Below the pieces are notes generated by a model. It worked only from the letters and a program-made list of their open reading frames with translations, ran no database searches and was not told the origin of the DNA. Shown in pieces: positions 11,446 through 22,985 of a stretch of 64,000 nucleotides of DNA. Location of the stretch: the NCBI GenBank assembly GCA_016946835.1, contig JACVTC010000093.1, positions 517,001 through 581,000 of the forward strand. Direction: 5' to 3'. Each line of letters begins with the position of its first letter. The first letter of the stretch is position 1. Origin of the DNA: Neocallimastix lanati (nom. inval.). Its lineage: Eukaryota > Neocallimastigomycota > Neocallimastigomycetes > Neocallimastigales > Neocallimastigaceae. The translations under genes and the position numbers were made by a program.

Positions 11446-13003
11446 ATGAATTCTATAAATCGTTTTGTTTTATACGTATATTTTGTATTTATAACAATAT
11501 GTTATACTAAATTAACAGACTACTTAGAAGATACCAATAGAACCTTCAATGCTATTGAGGGTAAAGTAGTTACTGTTAAAATTGATATGGAACCAAAAAA
11601 ATATGAAGAAATGTATGTAGCAGTTCAAAATTCATTAGAAGACTACTTTGTAAAATATAATGGAAAATTAGATAATTTTGAAACTTTTGAAGCAAAAACA
11701 AACATGACAGTTATTGTTGATAAGAAAGAAAAATACTTTTTTGAAAAAGTAAATTTCAAAGTTGGGGGCCAATTTGGTCGTATAAATGCAAAATTAGGTT
11801 ATAATATTAAATTAAAGAAGAAGGATAATCTTTTTGGAAGAAGAACTTTACGTCTTAAAGCAGATCCTTTTGATTATACTCACATTCGTTCAAAATTAAC
11901 TACCGATTTAATGAATAAATGGGAAATTCCTTCTATTCAAGAATCTTTTGCTAGACTTTATGTTAATGATGAATTCTTTGGACTTTATTTCTTAGAAGAT
12001 GCTATTAAGCCTTCTTGGATTTTAGAAAATTATGATTATGATAGTGAAGAAGAAGTTACCACACTTTACTATTGTCAAACTAGTGGTGCCAGCCTTTCTC
12101 CAAAAGGTATCGAAAAATGTCATAATGAAAAGGATAATTATCTTAACTACACTCAACCATTGGATGATTTAGTTAAAAAGGCTCAAAATTACACCACCAT
12201 TCGTCAATTACAAAAAGTTTTTGATGTTGAAAATTTAAGAAAATTAATGATTTCAGAATATTTGTTTGGTGCCTATGATAATTTCTTAATTGCTGGACAT
12301 AATTATCACTTCTATCAACAAAAGAATGGTATTTGGCAAGTTTTAGTTCATGATTATGATATTAACTTTGCTTCTGATATTGATCTTTCTCTTTCTAATC
12401 TTCATGTCAATTACGATCTTAAAAAAGATATTAATGACTATCTTACTGTTTCATTCGATGAATGGTACTCTCGTGATGTCAGAAAACCTTTTGTTGAAAG
12501 TATATATTATAATGATCGTAAGACCTTTAAAAAAGTTTTAAGAGAAATGTTAGTTACTGGTTTTAATCCAGATGATCTTTTTGCTAGAATTGATGAACTT
12601 TACGACTTTATTGAACCTTATATCGTTGAAGATCGTACATTAAATGATAGAAATATTTATCCAGGAAGTATTAATTTAGTTGGTCTTCAATATAATTATA
12701 CTGTTGAAGATTCTAGAAAGAATAAGGATTACACAATGATTAATGTCAGTTTTGGATTAAAGCAATTCATTAAAGCAAGATTTGATTCTGTTTGTAAACA
12801 TTACGGATTTAATAAAAAAGCTGTTCTTAGAGATGCAGCTATTTACCGTAAACAAGTTGCTATTAATCGTAAAGCTAAGAAAATTCAAGAACAAATTAAA
12901 GTTAAGAAACAAGAACTTAAGAAAGCTTGTGGTAATGCTAAAAAGAAGATTCAAAAATCTATTAATGAATTATTAAATAAACTTAATAAATTATTTAAAG
13001 CAT

Positions 13004-13005
<2 letters not shown>
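11446..13005 (+). CDS. CotH-family secreted protein, no dockerin
   Basis: 519 residues in one exon from ATG at 11446. A hydrophobic signal peptide covers about 1-22 (FVLYVYFVFITICY). The CotH domain spans about 40-455: LFGRRTLRLKAD, HIRSKLTTDLMNKW, RLYVNDEFFGLYFLED, then the kinase-like core AGHNYHFYQQ (N287) and VLVHDYDINF (D303, D305). In characterised CotH proteins Asp residues of such a core bind Mg-ATP for protein phosphorylation; activity here is inferred. The C-terminal 65 residues are a Lys-rich predicted helix (KKIQEQIKVKKQELKK), not the usual dockerins, so it probably is not a cellulosome subunit. A long A-run follows the stop. A related gene with dockerins lies at 39219. Confidence 0.92.
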
Positions 13006-13050
<45 letters not shown>

Positions 13051-13436
13051 ATAGAGAATTAAAATTACTTATAAAATAATGAATTAAAAAATAGAAAATT
13101 AGAAAATAAATAAATAAAAAGAAAAATAGTTCAGAAAAATAAAATCGACGCATAAAAAATTATTAGTAAAATATATTTATAAAAAGCATAATTATTTAAA
13201 AAATAATAAGTAATAAAAATAAAAAAATTATTATAAATTTTAAATAAATTATGAAAAATTCAAAATATTTTTTTCAATTTTTAGAATTTATAAATTTTAT
13301 ATAAATTTATAAAATAAAACAATAATTAATAGTATTCTAGAAGCAAATAGAAAATATAATATAGAAAAACAAAAATTAATTAAATTTAAAAAAAAAATAA
13401 AAAATAAATAAATAAAAACTAATAAATAAAAACTAA

Positions 13437-13507
<71 letters not shown>

Positions 13508-13758
13508 ATTAACATTATAAATTTATTAAATATTTTGGATTAATAAATTTATAATATTTTATAAATATAAAAATAATAAAATAAAATTTTTATAAATTTA
13601 AAAATTGTTTAATTTATTTTATATTAATATATATATATTTATTTATTTGTAAAAAAAAAAAAAAAAGAAGGAAAAAAAAAATAATTTAAAATTAAAGATT
13701 AAAATAGAAAAGTAGAACAATGAGATGAACATCAATAATTAAACAATTTCTTTTTATA
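13006..13758. other. Intergenic spacer between CotH and ankyrin genes
   Basis: Poly-A at about 13007-13047, then AT-rich sequence with a (TAAA)n tract. The open frame on the minus strand across it is only the translated repeat. No other feature is seen. Confidence 0.7.
13430..13510. repeat. (TAAA)n tetranucleotide microsatellite
   Basis: About 18 uninterrupted TAAA units. Confidence 0.95.
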
Positions 13759-16026
13759 ATGAATGTAAATAATATGTATATTGAAGAAGAAAAATATGTC
13801 ATAATAGATTTAATTAAAAATAACAACATAAATGAATTGGAAAAATATGTTAAAACAAATCATATAAAATTAGGTGAATTAAATAATGATAATTTTGATA
13901 TATTGATATTTTCAATAGAAAATACTAATTCAAAAGATATAATAAATTTTATAATAAATCAATGTCATTATCATTCTTTAAATTATACATTTATTGATAA
14001 AGGAAAATTAAATATCAGAAAGACAGTAGAAAGAAAAAATTATATTCAATTAAAAGTACCTTTATTTTATTCAATTGGACTTGGTCATTTTAAAATTTCA
14101 GATTTATTAATTAAAAAATCAGATATTAATTATTTAATGAATGATTTTGATGGAAATTCAATAAACATTATACAATATTTATGTTTTACTGGCAAATTAA
14201 ATATTATCAATTTAAATTATATTTTAAACAGTGGATTTAATGTTAATAATATTACTGATACTTTAATAAATACATTAATTAATTATAAAAATGGAAGAGC
14301 CCTTGATTTGGTGGAATGCATTTTTAAGTTTTATATATTGGATAATGCTTTTATATTAAATCTTTTATATTGTAGTAAGAACAGTATTGCTTTAACTCGA
14401 ATTCAACTACAAAATATATATAATAATAAAAGAAAAGAAATTGAATTTTCAGATATTATATATAGTAATGCGTTGAATGAAGAAAATTATGAAGCATTAA
14501 AATTACTTTTAAATTATGATGGAGATGAACAAAAGAAGCTTCTTAATAAAGTAAAAAAGTATAAATTACTAGAAGTTGCTATTGAAGAAAATGATTATGA
14601 CTTTATTCAAAAAATATTTAGTTTGAAATCTTTCGACTTTAAGTATACTGATATAGAAAGAATTTTGATAAAAACATGTAGAATATGTGATAGTGATATT
14701 ATAAATATAATTGTAGAAAAATTGAAATGTACAAATTATAATTTGAACGCAATTGATTTTGAAAGGGTGTTGTTAGAAGCCAGTCATTTTAACAATTATA
14801 ATTATTATTATAATAATATTATTTTAGAATTTCTTATTGAAAAACTGTTGAATGTAACACCAAACAATTTTAAAGATATAGATATATCTTTAATTAGGGA
14901 TAAAAGTACTTCTTATTTATCATTATTATTAAATGTAATAATAAAAATTGGCAATTTACAATTAATACAGAGTTTAATGGCTCATCCAGAATTAGAACAT
15001 TTATTTAATGTTAATGCTAAAGCGGATAATGGTGAATTTCCAATTATTACAGCATATTATGCCGCTTCTAATTATTCTACTGAGAATAATGCAGTAGCAC
15101 CATTTACCAATAGTATAAAAATATTTGAATATTTATTGAGTCAAGGTGCAGATTGCAATGAAAAAGATAGAGACGGAAATTCACTATTCCTATTGGCAAT
15201 TCAAAATAAAAAATATGAACTTGCCAAGTGTCTTTTGAAATATAGCATAAAGATTAATAAAAAAGATGCCAATGAAATCTATCCAATTTCTTTAATAGAA
15301 GGAATTTATCAAAATAATATAGATTTTATTAAATTTCAAACCAAAATTCCTCAACGTAATAAAAATTTTAATTCAACTGTATTCATTAAAACAAATAAAT
15401 TTTATTTCAGTCCTATCATTTTTGCCTATCTACTAAATCATCAAGAGATATTCAAAATTTTATTAAATCATTTTAATATTAATGAGCTTGATAATAATGG
15501 ATATACTATTTTACATTATGCTATTCTTAAGGAAGATACTGAAACTGTAAAATATTTAATAAATATGGGTGCAAATCTAAATTTTCAAAAAAATAATTTT
15601 GGACATGGAAATTCTGCATTGGATATTGCAATACATATTAGAAATAAAGAGATTTTAACAATTTTATTAAGTCATGAAAATGTTCACTTACTCTTGAATA
15701 CTCCAAATGAATATGGAGAAATACCACTTATGACTATTATCGAATGTAATAATTATACCGAAGATGAAAAGCAATTTATTATTGAGAAATTAATAAAGAA
15801 AGGATCAAATATTAATTTTATTGACCGACGTAAAAATACACCATTAATATACGCTATTCAAGAAAAATCAGTTTTTCTAACAAAATTACTTATTCAATAT
15901 GGTGCAAGTATTAATTTAATTAATAAAAATGGTAATTCTCCATTACAATGTGCTATTAAAAATAAGTTATTAGATATTATTGAATTACTAAAAGATAATA
16001 TTTCTATTCATAATCAAGAAAGATAA
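13759..16026 (+). CDS. Ankyrin-repeat protein, paralogue of the next gene
   Basis: 755 residues, single exon, ATG at 13759. It has no signal peptide or membrane segment, so it is probably cytosolic. Residues 1-240 form a diverged N-terminal region shared with the gene at 16657 (for example ELNNDNFD, INQCHYHSLNY, VPLF, DLLIKKSDINY). Residues 190-231 hold a module YILDNAFILNLL...EIEFSD that also occurs in the two other ankyrin proteins of the window. Residues 295-345 contain two units of an I-x-F-E-x-(I/V)-L-(I/L) helical repeat. Clear ankyrin repeats occupy about 450-500 and 560-750 (YTILHYAILKEDTETVKYL, KNTPLIYAIQEKSVFLTKLL, GNSPLQCAIKNKLLDIIELL). The binding partner is unknown. It lies 630 bp upstream of its paralogue on the same strand. 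Confidence 0.9.
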   Translation: MNVNNMYIEEEKYVIIDLIKNNNINELEKYVKTNHIKLGELNNDNFDILIFSIENTNSKDIINFIINQCHYHSLNYTFIDKGKLNIRKTVERKNYIQLKVPLFYSIGLGHFKISDLLIKKSDINYLMNDFDGNSINIIQYLCFTGKLNIINLNYILNSGFNVNNITDTLINTLINYKNGRALDLVECIFKFYILDNAFILNLLYCSKNSIALTRIQLQNIYNNKRKEIEFSDIIYSNALNEENYEALKLLLNYDGDEQKKLLNKVKKYKLLEVAIEENDYDFIQKIFSLKSFDFKYTDIERILIKTCRICDSDIINIIVEKLKCTNYNLNAIDFERVLLEASHFNNYNYYYNNIILEFLIEKLLNVTPNNFKDIDISLIRDKSTSYLSLLLNVIIKIGNLQLIQSLMAHPELEHLFNVNAKADNGEFPIITAYYAASNYSTENNAVAPFTNSIKIFEYLLSQGADCNEKDRDGNSLFLLAIQNKKYELAKCLLKYSIKINKKDANEIYPISLIEGIYQNNIDFIKFQTKIPQRNKNFNSTVFIKTNKFYFSPIIFAYLLNHQEIFKILLNHFNINELDNNGYTILHYAILKEDTETVKYLINMGANLNFQKNNFGHGNSALDIAIHIRNKEILTILLSHENVHLLLNTPNEYGEIPLMTIIECNNYTEDEKQFIIEKLIKKGSNINFIDRRKNTPLIYAIQEKSVFLTKLLIQYGASINLINKNGNSPLQCAIKNKLLDIIELLKDNISIHNQER

Positions 16027-16194
16027 AATAAAATAAAATAAAATAAAAGTTATAGAAATAAATATATTATATATATTAATTTAAAAAGTATCAATTAAAG
16101 CAATAAAAAAAAAATTTTTTTTTTGTTTATTAAAAATTATTAAAATAGTTTTGAAATTTAAACATTTTTGATCAACAATAATAATTTTTTTTTC

Positions 16195-16234
<40 letters not shown>

Positions 16235-16558
16235 TTTTTTTTGATATAGTTTTATATAACAAATATATATATATATTATTATCTTTAATTTATTTATTCA
16301 TTTATTATTATTATTATAATTATTATTATTATTTTTTTTTTTTTTTATTATATTTTATTTTTTTTTTTATTTTATTTATATTTTATTTTTATATTTCATA
16401 TTTTTATTAACATTTATTATTATTAATTATTAATTAAAAACATTACCTTGTGTTACAATTATTTTATTCAAAAAATTTTTTTTATTATAACGAATTTTAA
16501 AATAAAAAATAAAAATAAAAAGAAGTAATTATATAAATTTAATTAATAATTTATTGTA

Positions 16559-16589
<31 letters not shown>

Positions 16590-16656
16590 GTAATAATAAA
16601 AAGTAATAACAACTAAAGAGATTTAATAAGTAAATATTTAAATATTTATATGGACT
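16027..16656. other. Intergenic spacer between tandem ankyrin genes
   Basis: Poly-T and (TA)n tracts at 16180-16400 and (AAT)n at 16560-16600. The open frame across 16168-16410 is only Tyr/Phe/Ile from these tracts. No other feature is seen. Confidence 0.7.
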
Positions 16657-19600
16657 ATGGGTAAAGTTAATATTGAAGAGATAAAAAATAAAATCTTGAA
16701 TATAATTAAAATCAATGGTAGTATAACTGAATTAAAAAATTATATTCAAAAAAATAATATTGTATTGAAGGATTTAAACAATGAAAATTTTGATACATTA
16801 ACATATTTTATTAGTAATGATGCTTCTTATGATTTAATAAAATATGTTATTAGTGAATGTCACTATAATAATTTAAATTTCGTCTTTTCAGAAAATAAAG
16901 GTTCCTTCAATAGAAGTAATATTCAATATATATATTTTAAAGATAGAAAAGTTCCTCTTTTTTTAGCAATTTTAAAACAAAATTTTAAAGTTGCCGACCT
17001 GCTAATAAAAAATAAAGCTGATATTAATTATTATATTAAAGACATTAATAATAAAGATATCAATATTCTTCATTATTTATTTTATTTTTATTCTCTTGAT
17101 ATGGTGAGACTAAATTATATTATGAGTAATGGTTTTAAAATAAAAGGCATAACTTCTAATTTAATAGTTGATCTAATAAGTTCAAAATATTATGGAAAAA
17201 TAGATTTATTAGAAAATATTTTTAAGAATTATATTTTTGATAATTTATTTATTTTAAATATATTATCTTTTTATAAAAATAAGAGAAGTTTATCAGATAA
17301 ACAACTCCATTCTATGATTATTAATGAAAAAAATAAAATAGAAATTACGGATATAATGTATGATAGTGCCATTTATGAAAAAAATTATGATATATTAACT
17401 GTACTTTTAGATTGTGATGGAAGTGATCAGAGTAATATTTTACGTAAAATATATAAATATGAAATTTTAGAGTATGCTGTAGAGGATTGTCGTTTTAACA
17501 GTAACTATAATCTTATTAAAAAAATATTAAGTATACCAACGTTAGATTTTGAATGTGTAAATATGGATACCATTTTAACTGAAGCTTGTAAAAAAAAAAA
17601 TGTAAAAGTTATGAATTTATTTATTGAATCTCTGTTAAGTCATACTTCCTATGACCTTAAAAATATTGATTTTGAAAAAATTATAATTGAAATAGTTAAT
17701 GAGGAACAAGAAGTTGACGTTGTACGATTACTTTTCGAAACTTTTATAAAATTAAATACGTTCAATTCAGAATATATTAATATTGAATATATTTTAATAG
17801 AAATTTGTCGAAGAGATAATGTTGATATTTTGAACCTAATTATTGAAATTCTACTAAAAGAAAATTGTTTCAACCTTAGAAATATTGATATTGAATACGT
17901 TTTATTAGAAGTTATTAAGGAGAGTCATGTCGATACAGTAATGTTATTTATTAATATAGTCAATAAAAAAATATTTAATTTTGAGAACGTTAATTTTGAA
18001 AATATTCTTATAGAGGCATGTAGAAGGAATGACGCTAATGTAATGAAATTAATAGTAGATTTATTATTATCGGATGAAAATGGCGATTTTAATCATATTG
18101 ATTTTGAAAATATTTTAATTGAAGCAAGTAAAGAATATAATTGTGAACTCACTAAAACAATTATCGATACCATCTTTACATGTAAATCTATTAATTCAGA
18201 ACAAATAAACTTTGAAAATGTTTTAGTTAAATTTAGTGAAAAAAGTTATAATACCGTTTTCGAGGAACTCATGAATTCCTTGAATCACCATTCTTTTAAC
18301 TTTAATACTATTTCAATTCAAAAAATTTTATCCTCTGCTACTCATCAATACTATAAAAAGGATAATTTAAAAATATTTATTGAGAAATTATTAAATATTA
18401 TATTGGAAGAGAGTAGCCATTTTGATATATCTTTGATTCAAAATTGGGATTTGAAAACAGTCATTTTGTTATTAAATTTAATTATAGAAGTTGGTAATCT
18501 AAATTTATTTAAATTTATAATGGAAAACAATGAATTAAAATTAGACATTGATATTAATACCAAAGATATCAATAATAAATATCCAGTGGTAATGGCCTTT
18601 GATTCTATAGATCATTATAGTTATGAATACAATTCAATAAATTATTGTCCTATGATTCATTATTATAATAGTTTAGATATATTTAATTATTTATTAGAAA
18701 ATAATGCAAGTTGTCATCCAAAGGATATAGATGACATTTCTTTACTGTCATTAGCCTTAAATAAAGCACATTATAGAGTAATAAACTCTTTACTGAAACA
18801 TACTTCTTGTATTGATGAAGAAGAAATTCGTAAAGAAAATCCATTCCCAATAATGAAAGGAATTTTAAGTGCAATAAAATTTTTTGTAAAGAAGGGGAAT
18901 AATAATATAAATGATAGCAACAACAACAACAACAATAATAATAATAATAATACTATTACTTCAAATAATAATGATAGTAATAATTCTAATAATAGTCAAC
19001 AAGAAGATTCAAATAAATATAAATTCACTCCATTAATAGTATCCTATTTATTAGACTACAAAGAAATTTTTAAATATTTAATAAAACATTCCAACATTAA
19101 TGAAATAGACGGATATGGATATAATATTCTTGATTATGCTATTCTTAAAGAAGATCTAAAAACAATAAATTATTTGATTGAGAATGGTGCTGACATTACC
19201 TCAAGAGACAACACACCATTAAAAATTTCAATATCAATAGAAAATAGAGATATATTTAATATTTTACTTCATCATGACGATATAAATTTTAATGAAAATG
19301 ATGAGCATAAAGATTCTATTTTAATGACTATTATCAAAAGTCGTCATATATCTACAGAAGATAAAATAGAAATGATTACCTCACTTTTATGCAAAGAATA
19401 TGATATAAATTCTAAAGATAATCATCAAAATTCTCCATTAATTTATTCAATTCAAATGGACACTTTCCCATTAACTAAATTTTTAATTGAAAATGGTATT
19501 GATATTAATTATACGGGTAGTAATAAAAAATCACCATTAATTCATGCCATTCAAAATAATTCCATACCTGTAATAAATTTATTGTTGGAACATGGGGCAA

Positions 19601-20589
19601 ATGTTAATATGAAAAATTCAAATTCAAACATTAATAAAGAAGATGAAATTAACAATTTAAATAGTAATAGTTATGAACTGGAAACATTTTCCTATGAACG
19701 TGATCATAATAACAGTGATTATGATAAAACTGATATTATTTATTCCCCATTAATGTATGCTGTTCAGGAAGGATCATTACCAATTGTTCAATTATTAATT
19801 GATCACGGTGCGGATGTAAATTTTATTTTCCAAAATAGAGATTCTCCATTAATAAGGGCCATCCATAAAAAATCGTATGATATTGCGGAGCTGCTTATCA
19901 ATCATGGTGCTGATGTAAATATTAGCGATGGTCAATGGGAATATTCCATACTGGTATATGCTGTAGAAGAGGAATCGTTAACCTTAGCTAAACTCTTAAT
20001 TGATCATGGTGCCAATGTCAATTATTTAGGAAGTGCATTATTGAGAGAAGCTATTCGTAATAAATCTTTACCTATGATTCAACTCTTAATTGAGAATGGA
20101 GCCAAGGTAAATGAAATTGCAGTATTAATGTATGCCATTCGAATTGGCGATCTTAATATATTTAAATATTTATCTCAATATGCCGTTGATATTAATTTTG
20201 AAGATCGATACGATAGTAACAGCTTAATTAAATCTATTGATCAAAGTCAAAAAACAGAAATATTTGAATATTTAGTAAAACAAAATATAAAAAATTTTAC
20301 GGGTAAAATGATAAAAAATATCATTTTTAAAAATAAATTAGATTTATTAAAAATATTAGTGGACCATCATTTTGATATTAATTTTAGGGATGATGAAGGT
20401 AACACGCCACTCGGCTATGCTATTAAACATTGTAATAAAGTTATGGTAGATTATTTAATAGATCATGGAGCTGATATTTATAGTGTAAATAATGAAGGAC
20501 AAACCATCTTTGATCTCAGCTATCAATATTCTTATGACTATTGGGGAGAACAAAATTATAATAAAATTAAACATCTTATAAATTCATGA
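16657..20589 (+). CDS. Large ankyrin-repeat protein with an expanded 36-residue helical repeat
   Basis: 1310 residues, single exon, ATG at 16657. The N-terminal 1-240 match the upstream paralogue (DLNNENFDTLTYF, SECHYNNLNF, VPLFLAI, ADLLIKNKADINY). The module YIFDNLFILNIL...IEITD lies at 191-232. Residues 297-560 carry about eight units of roughly 36 residues starting with phrases such as NIEYILIEICRRDN, DIEYVLLEVI, NFENILIEACRRND and DFENILIEAS; the upstream paralogue has two. An Asn-rich spacer (about 747-780, coded by AAC/AAT) separates this from canonical ankyrin repeats (790-1300; for example SPLIYSIQMDTFPLTKFLIE, SPLMYAVQEGSLPIVQLLID). No signal peptide or membrane segment is seen. Tandem duplication followed by repeat expansion is inferred. 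Confidence 0.9.
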   Translation: MGKVNIEEIKNKILNIIKINGSITELKNYIQKNNIVLKDLNNENFDTLTYFISNDASYDLIKYVISECHYNNLNFVFSENKGSFNRSNIQYIYFKDRKVPLFLAILKQNFKVADLLIKNKADINYYIKDINNKDINILHYLFYFYSLDMVRLNYIMSNGFKIKGITSNLIVDLISSKYYGKIDLLENIFKNYIFDNLFILNILSFYKNKRSLSDKQLHSMIINEKNKIEITDIMYDSAIYEKNYDILTVLLDCDGSDQSNILRKIYKYEILEYAVEDCRFNSNYNLIKKILSIPTLDFECVNMDTILTEACKKKNVKVMNLFIESLLSHTSYDLKNIDFEKIIIEIVNEEQEVDVVRLLFETFIKLNTFNSEYINIEYILIEICRRDNVDILNLIIEILLKENCFNLRNIDIEYVLLEVIKESHVDTVMLFINIVNKKIFNFENVNFENILIEACRRNDANVMKLIVDLLLSDENGDFNHIDFENILIEASKEYNCELTKTIIDTIFTCKSINSEQINFENVLVKFSEKSYNTVFEELMNSLNHHSFNFNTISIQKILSSATHQYYKKDNLKIFIEKLLNIILEESSHFDISLIQNWDLKTVILLLNLIIEVGNLNLFKFIMENNELKLDIDINTKDINNKYPVVMAFDSIDHYSYEYNSINYCPMIHYYNSLDIFNYLLENNASCHPKDIDDISLLSLALNKAHYRVINSLLKHTSCIDEEEIRKENPFPIMKGILSAIKFFVKKGNNNINDSNNNNNNNNNNNTITSNNNDSNNSNNSQQEDSNKYKFTPLIVSYLLDYKEIFKYLIKHSNINEIDGYGYNILDYAILKEDLKTINYLIENGADITSRDNTPLKISISIENRDIFNILLHHDDINFNENDEHKDSILMTIIKSRHISTEDKIEMITSLLCKEYDINSKDNHQNSPLIYSIQMDTFPLTKFLIENGIDINYTGSNKKSPLIHAIQNNSIPVINLLLEHGANVNMKNSNSNINKEDEINNLNSNSYELETFSYERDHNNSDYDKTDIIYSPLMYAVQEGSLPIVQLLIDHGADVNFIFQNRDSPLIRAIHKKSYDIAELLINHGADVNISDGQWEYSILVYAVEEESLTLAKLLIDHGANVNYLGSALLREAIRNKSLPMIQLLIENGAKVNEIAVLMYAIRIGDLNIFKYLSQYAVDINFEDRYDSNSLIKSIDQSQKTEIFEYLVKQNIKNFTGKMIKNIIFKNKLDLLKILVDHHFDINFRDDEGNTPLGYAIKHCNKVMVDYLIDHGADIYSVNNEGQTIFDLSYQYSYDYWGEQNYNKIKHLINS

Positions 20590-20614
20590 TATCAATTAGT
20601 TTTTACAACATTGG

Positions 20615-20651
<37 letters not shown>

Positions 20652-20668
20652 TAATAGTAATATTAAAT

Positions 20669-20700
<32 letters not shown>

Positions 20701-21699
20701 TATAGTAATAATAAAAAAATAAAAATGAAAAAATGAAATAAAAAAAAAAAAATAAAATAAATAAAATAAGAAAAAAAAAAGATTATATATAAAGTGTATT
20801 CTAATATATATTTATTGAATATTTTAATTAATATATAAATACTATCCAAACTAATAAAAGATTATAAAATAAGTATACAAAATAAAATTTTTGTTATTTT
20901 TTTAGAAATATGGAGACAATAATTTATTTCTTTTTCCATTTATTTATATATATATATTTATTTATTTATTTATTTTATAGTGTTTCCATATAAATTCCAA
21001 AAAAAAAAAAAAAAAAAAAAAAAAAGGTTAATTATTTAAATAAACCTTTTGGCTATTAATTAAATTTCAAAATTAGTATAGATAATAAAAAATATATATA
21101 TATATATTTATATATATATTTTTTAAAAAAAAAAAAAAAAAAAAAGTAGACTATTTATATACTATTTTTTTTTCTTTTTTTAGTTATTTTTTTAAAGTTT
21201 TAAATGATAGAATATATATTATTTTAATAGAGGAATTATTATATTTCTAAAATTAATTTATGTTTATATTTCATTTGACATAATAATTTCGAATAAAATT
21301 TTGTTAATTAATATTTTCATTACTAGTAAATTTTATCATTCTAAAAAAAAAATTAAATAACAACAATATTTGGTCTTTATAAGCATATATAAAATTAAAA
21401 TAATAAAGAATAAACTATTTCGAAGAAATTCATTTCTTGATATTTAATTCCAGAAAAAAAAAAAAATAAAAAAAATTTTTTTATTAAATATGTATATAAA
21501 TATATTTAATTATAAACCATAAATATATATATATATTTCAAAAAATAACAGTACTAAACCAAAACTATCTATATATAATATTATTCAATAATTTATGAAG
21601 TCTTATATAAAATTAGAATTTTTTATTTAGATAATAATTAAAATATAATCAATCTTATTTTTCTGGTAATGAAAATGAATTAAAAACATTTATATCTCT
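20590..21699. other. AT-rich intergenic region
   Basis: Poly-A runs at about 20614-20647, 21000-21025 and 21125-21145, and (TA)n tracts. No gene is supported. A short stretch at 21660-21765 could encode NENELKTFISLMDSMIITKK before stops, but it is too short to call. Confidence 0.6.
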
Positions 21700-22985
21700 A
21701 ATGGATTCAATGATTATTACAAAGAAATATAAGATTTCTGTATTAATTGATTATATTAATTGAGCTCATATATTATTATATCAACCATATTAGCTACTAA
21801 TACTTATAATAATAGCACATATAATGTAATTGCTGCAGAGAGTAGCAATAGTTATAAGATATACGATATAATACATATTTTAGAATAATTGTAATATATC
21901 AACATCTATAATAGCTACCGCTGCTACCGATACTATGTATATAGAGTATATGATGCAATGTCATTTGTAACTACTAATATAGTATGATTTGTAATCTGAT
22001 AATATCAACTGCCGCTGATATCAGTATAATTCGCATCATATATAGTTATATCATACTGCTATTCACATCATATCTGATAATATACGTCTATTATTATTCA
22101 TACGTTGCACCGGATACTAATTATAGTACAGAGTATATATTAATAGAAATATGTATAGAAATAAAATCAGACAATATCATAGTATAATAGTAGTAATTAT
22201 AATGCTCTATATCGTAGTCTTACTGATTAATTTACTATATATTAACATAGAATGCGATATATTAGATAGATATAGGAAATAGGATAATGTTCTGATATCC
22301 ATATCATCCAAATCCTGAATTTAACAATACTAGATATACAGACAGTATAGGAAAGTCAATCCTTGAAATATTATTCACTATCAATGCATCATACGATATA
22401 TTGCAGTGAATTCATCCTCTATGATTGCTATTTATATTGGATATCAGATAACTTACTATCCAATATTGATATATCCTAAATGCCTGACATCACAGATAGC
22501 TGCCAATATTCATAGATTGGATATCATACAATGTCCTAGATATCTGGTATCAATATCGTATATAATATCGTAGAATATCGTAGTGGATAAAATACGTATA
22601 TCTGATATTTAGAAGATGGTAAGAGACTTCAGCATAATTACTTTCAGAATCTTGCATTATCAACCAATTTGTAGATAGACGTAGCTGACGCATATCATAG
22701 ATTGGATGATCATATCTACATCAGAGTTAGATAATATATCAGAAGTTCAGACGCTGATAACTCTAATAATAGCTTCATATACTGAATACCAATTATACAT
22801 AATAGCATAGAACTTCAGATATGGATAGTAAGAGTCCTACTATCCATATCTGAAGTTCTATGCTATTATGTATGAGTCCTGCGGTATTTGATATTAGCCT
22901 ATCACACAATATTCCTACCAATGGATCAATGTGATCATAGCGATATGATACTAGTATCGGATGATCATCATGATTCATCTCAATT
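21700..22985. other. Compositional island without ORFs, rich in GATATC-like words
   Basis: For about 1.3 kb the homopolymer runs that mark the rest of the intergenic DNA vanish and G+C rises to roughly 27-37 percent in the rows I counted, against near 10 percent just downstream. No long frame exists on either strand; the open frames of 60-67 residues are chance. Short self-complementary words (GATATC, ATATCGTA, TATTGGATATC) recur, and there are inverted repeats at 22434-22466 (ATATTGGATA with TATCCAATAT) and 22795-22873. Origin is unknown: a decayed transposon, a degenerate satellite or a transferred fragment are possible. Confidence 0.5.
22795..22873. repeat. Perfect inverted repeat, 36-bp arms, 7-bp spacer
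   Basis: The left arm at 22795-22830 begins ATACATAATAGCATAG and ends GATATGGATAGTA. The right arm at 22838-22873 is its exact reverse complement. The spacer is AGAGTCC, and GAGTCCT appears again directly after the right arm. Perfect arms in otherwise complex sequence imply a recent event or functional constraint. Confidence 0.95.

Noticed and set aside
13297-13515. 72-codon minus frame
   Set aside because: Translated (TAAA)n repeat (LFIY units).
16168-16410. 80-codon frame between the ankyrin genes
   Set aside because: Only Tyr, Phe and Ile from poly-T and TA tracts.
22793-22978. 61-codon minus frame in the compositional island
   Set aside because: Runs through the palindrome and has no homology; chance frame.
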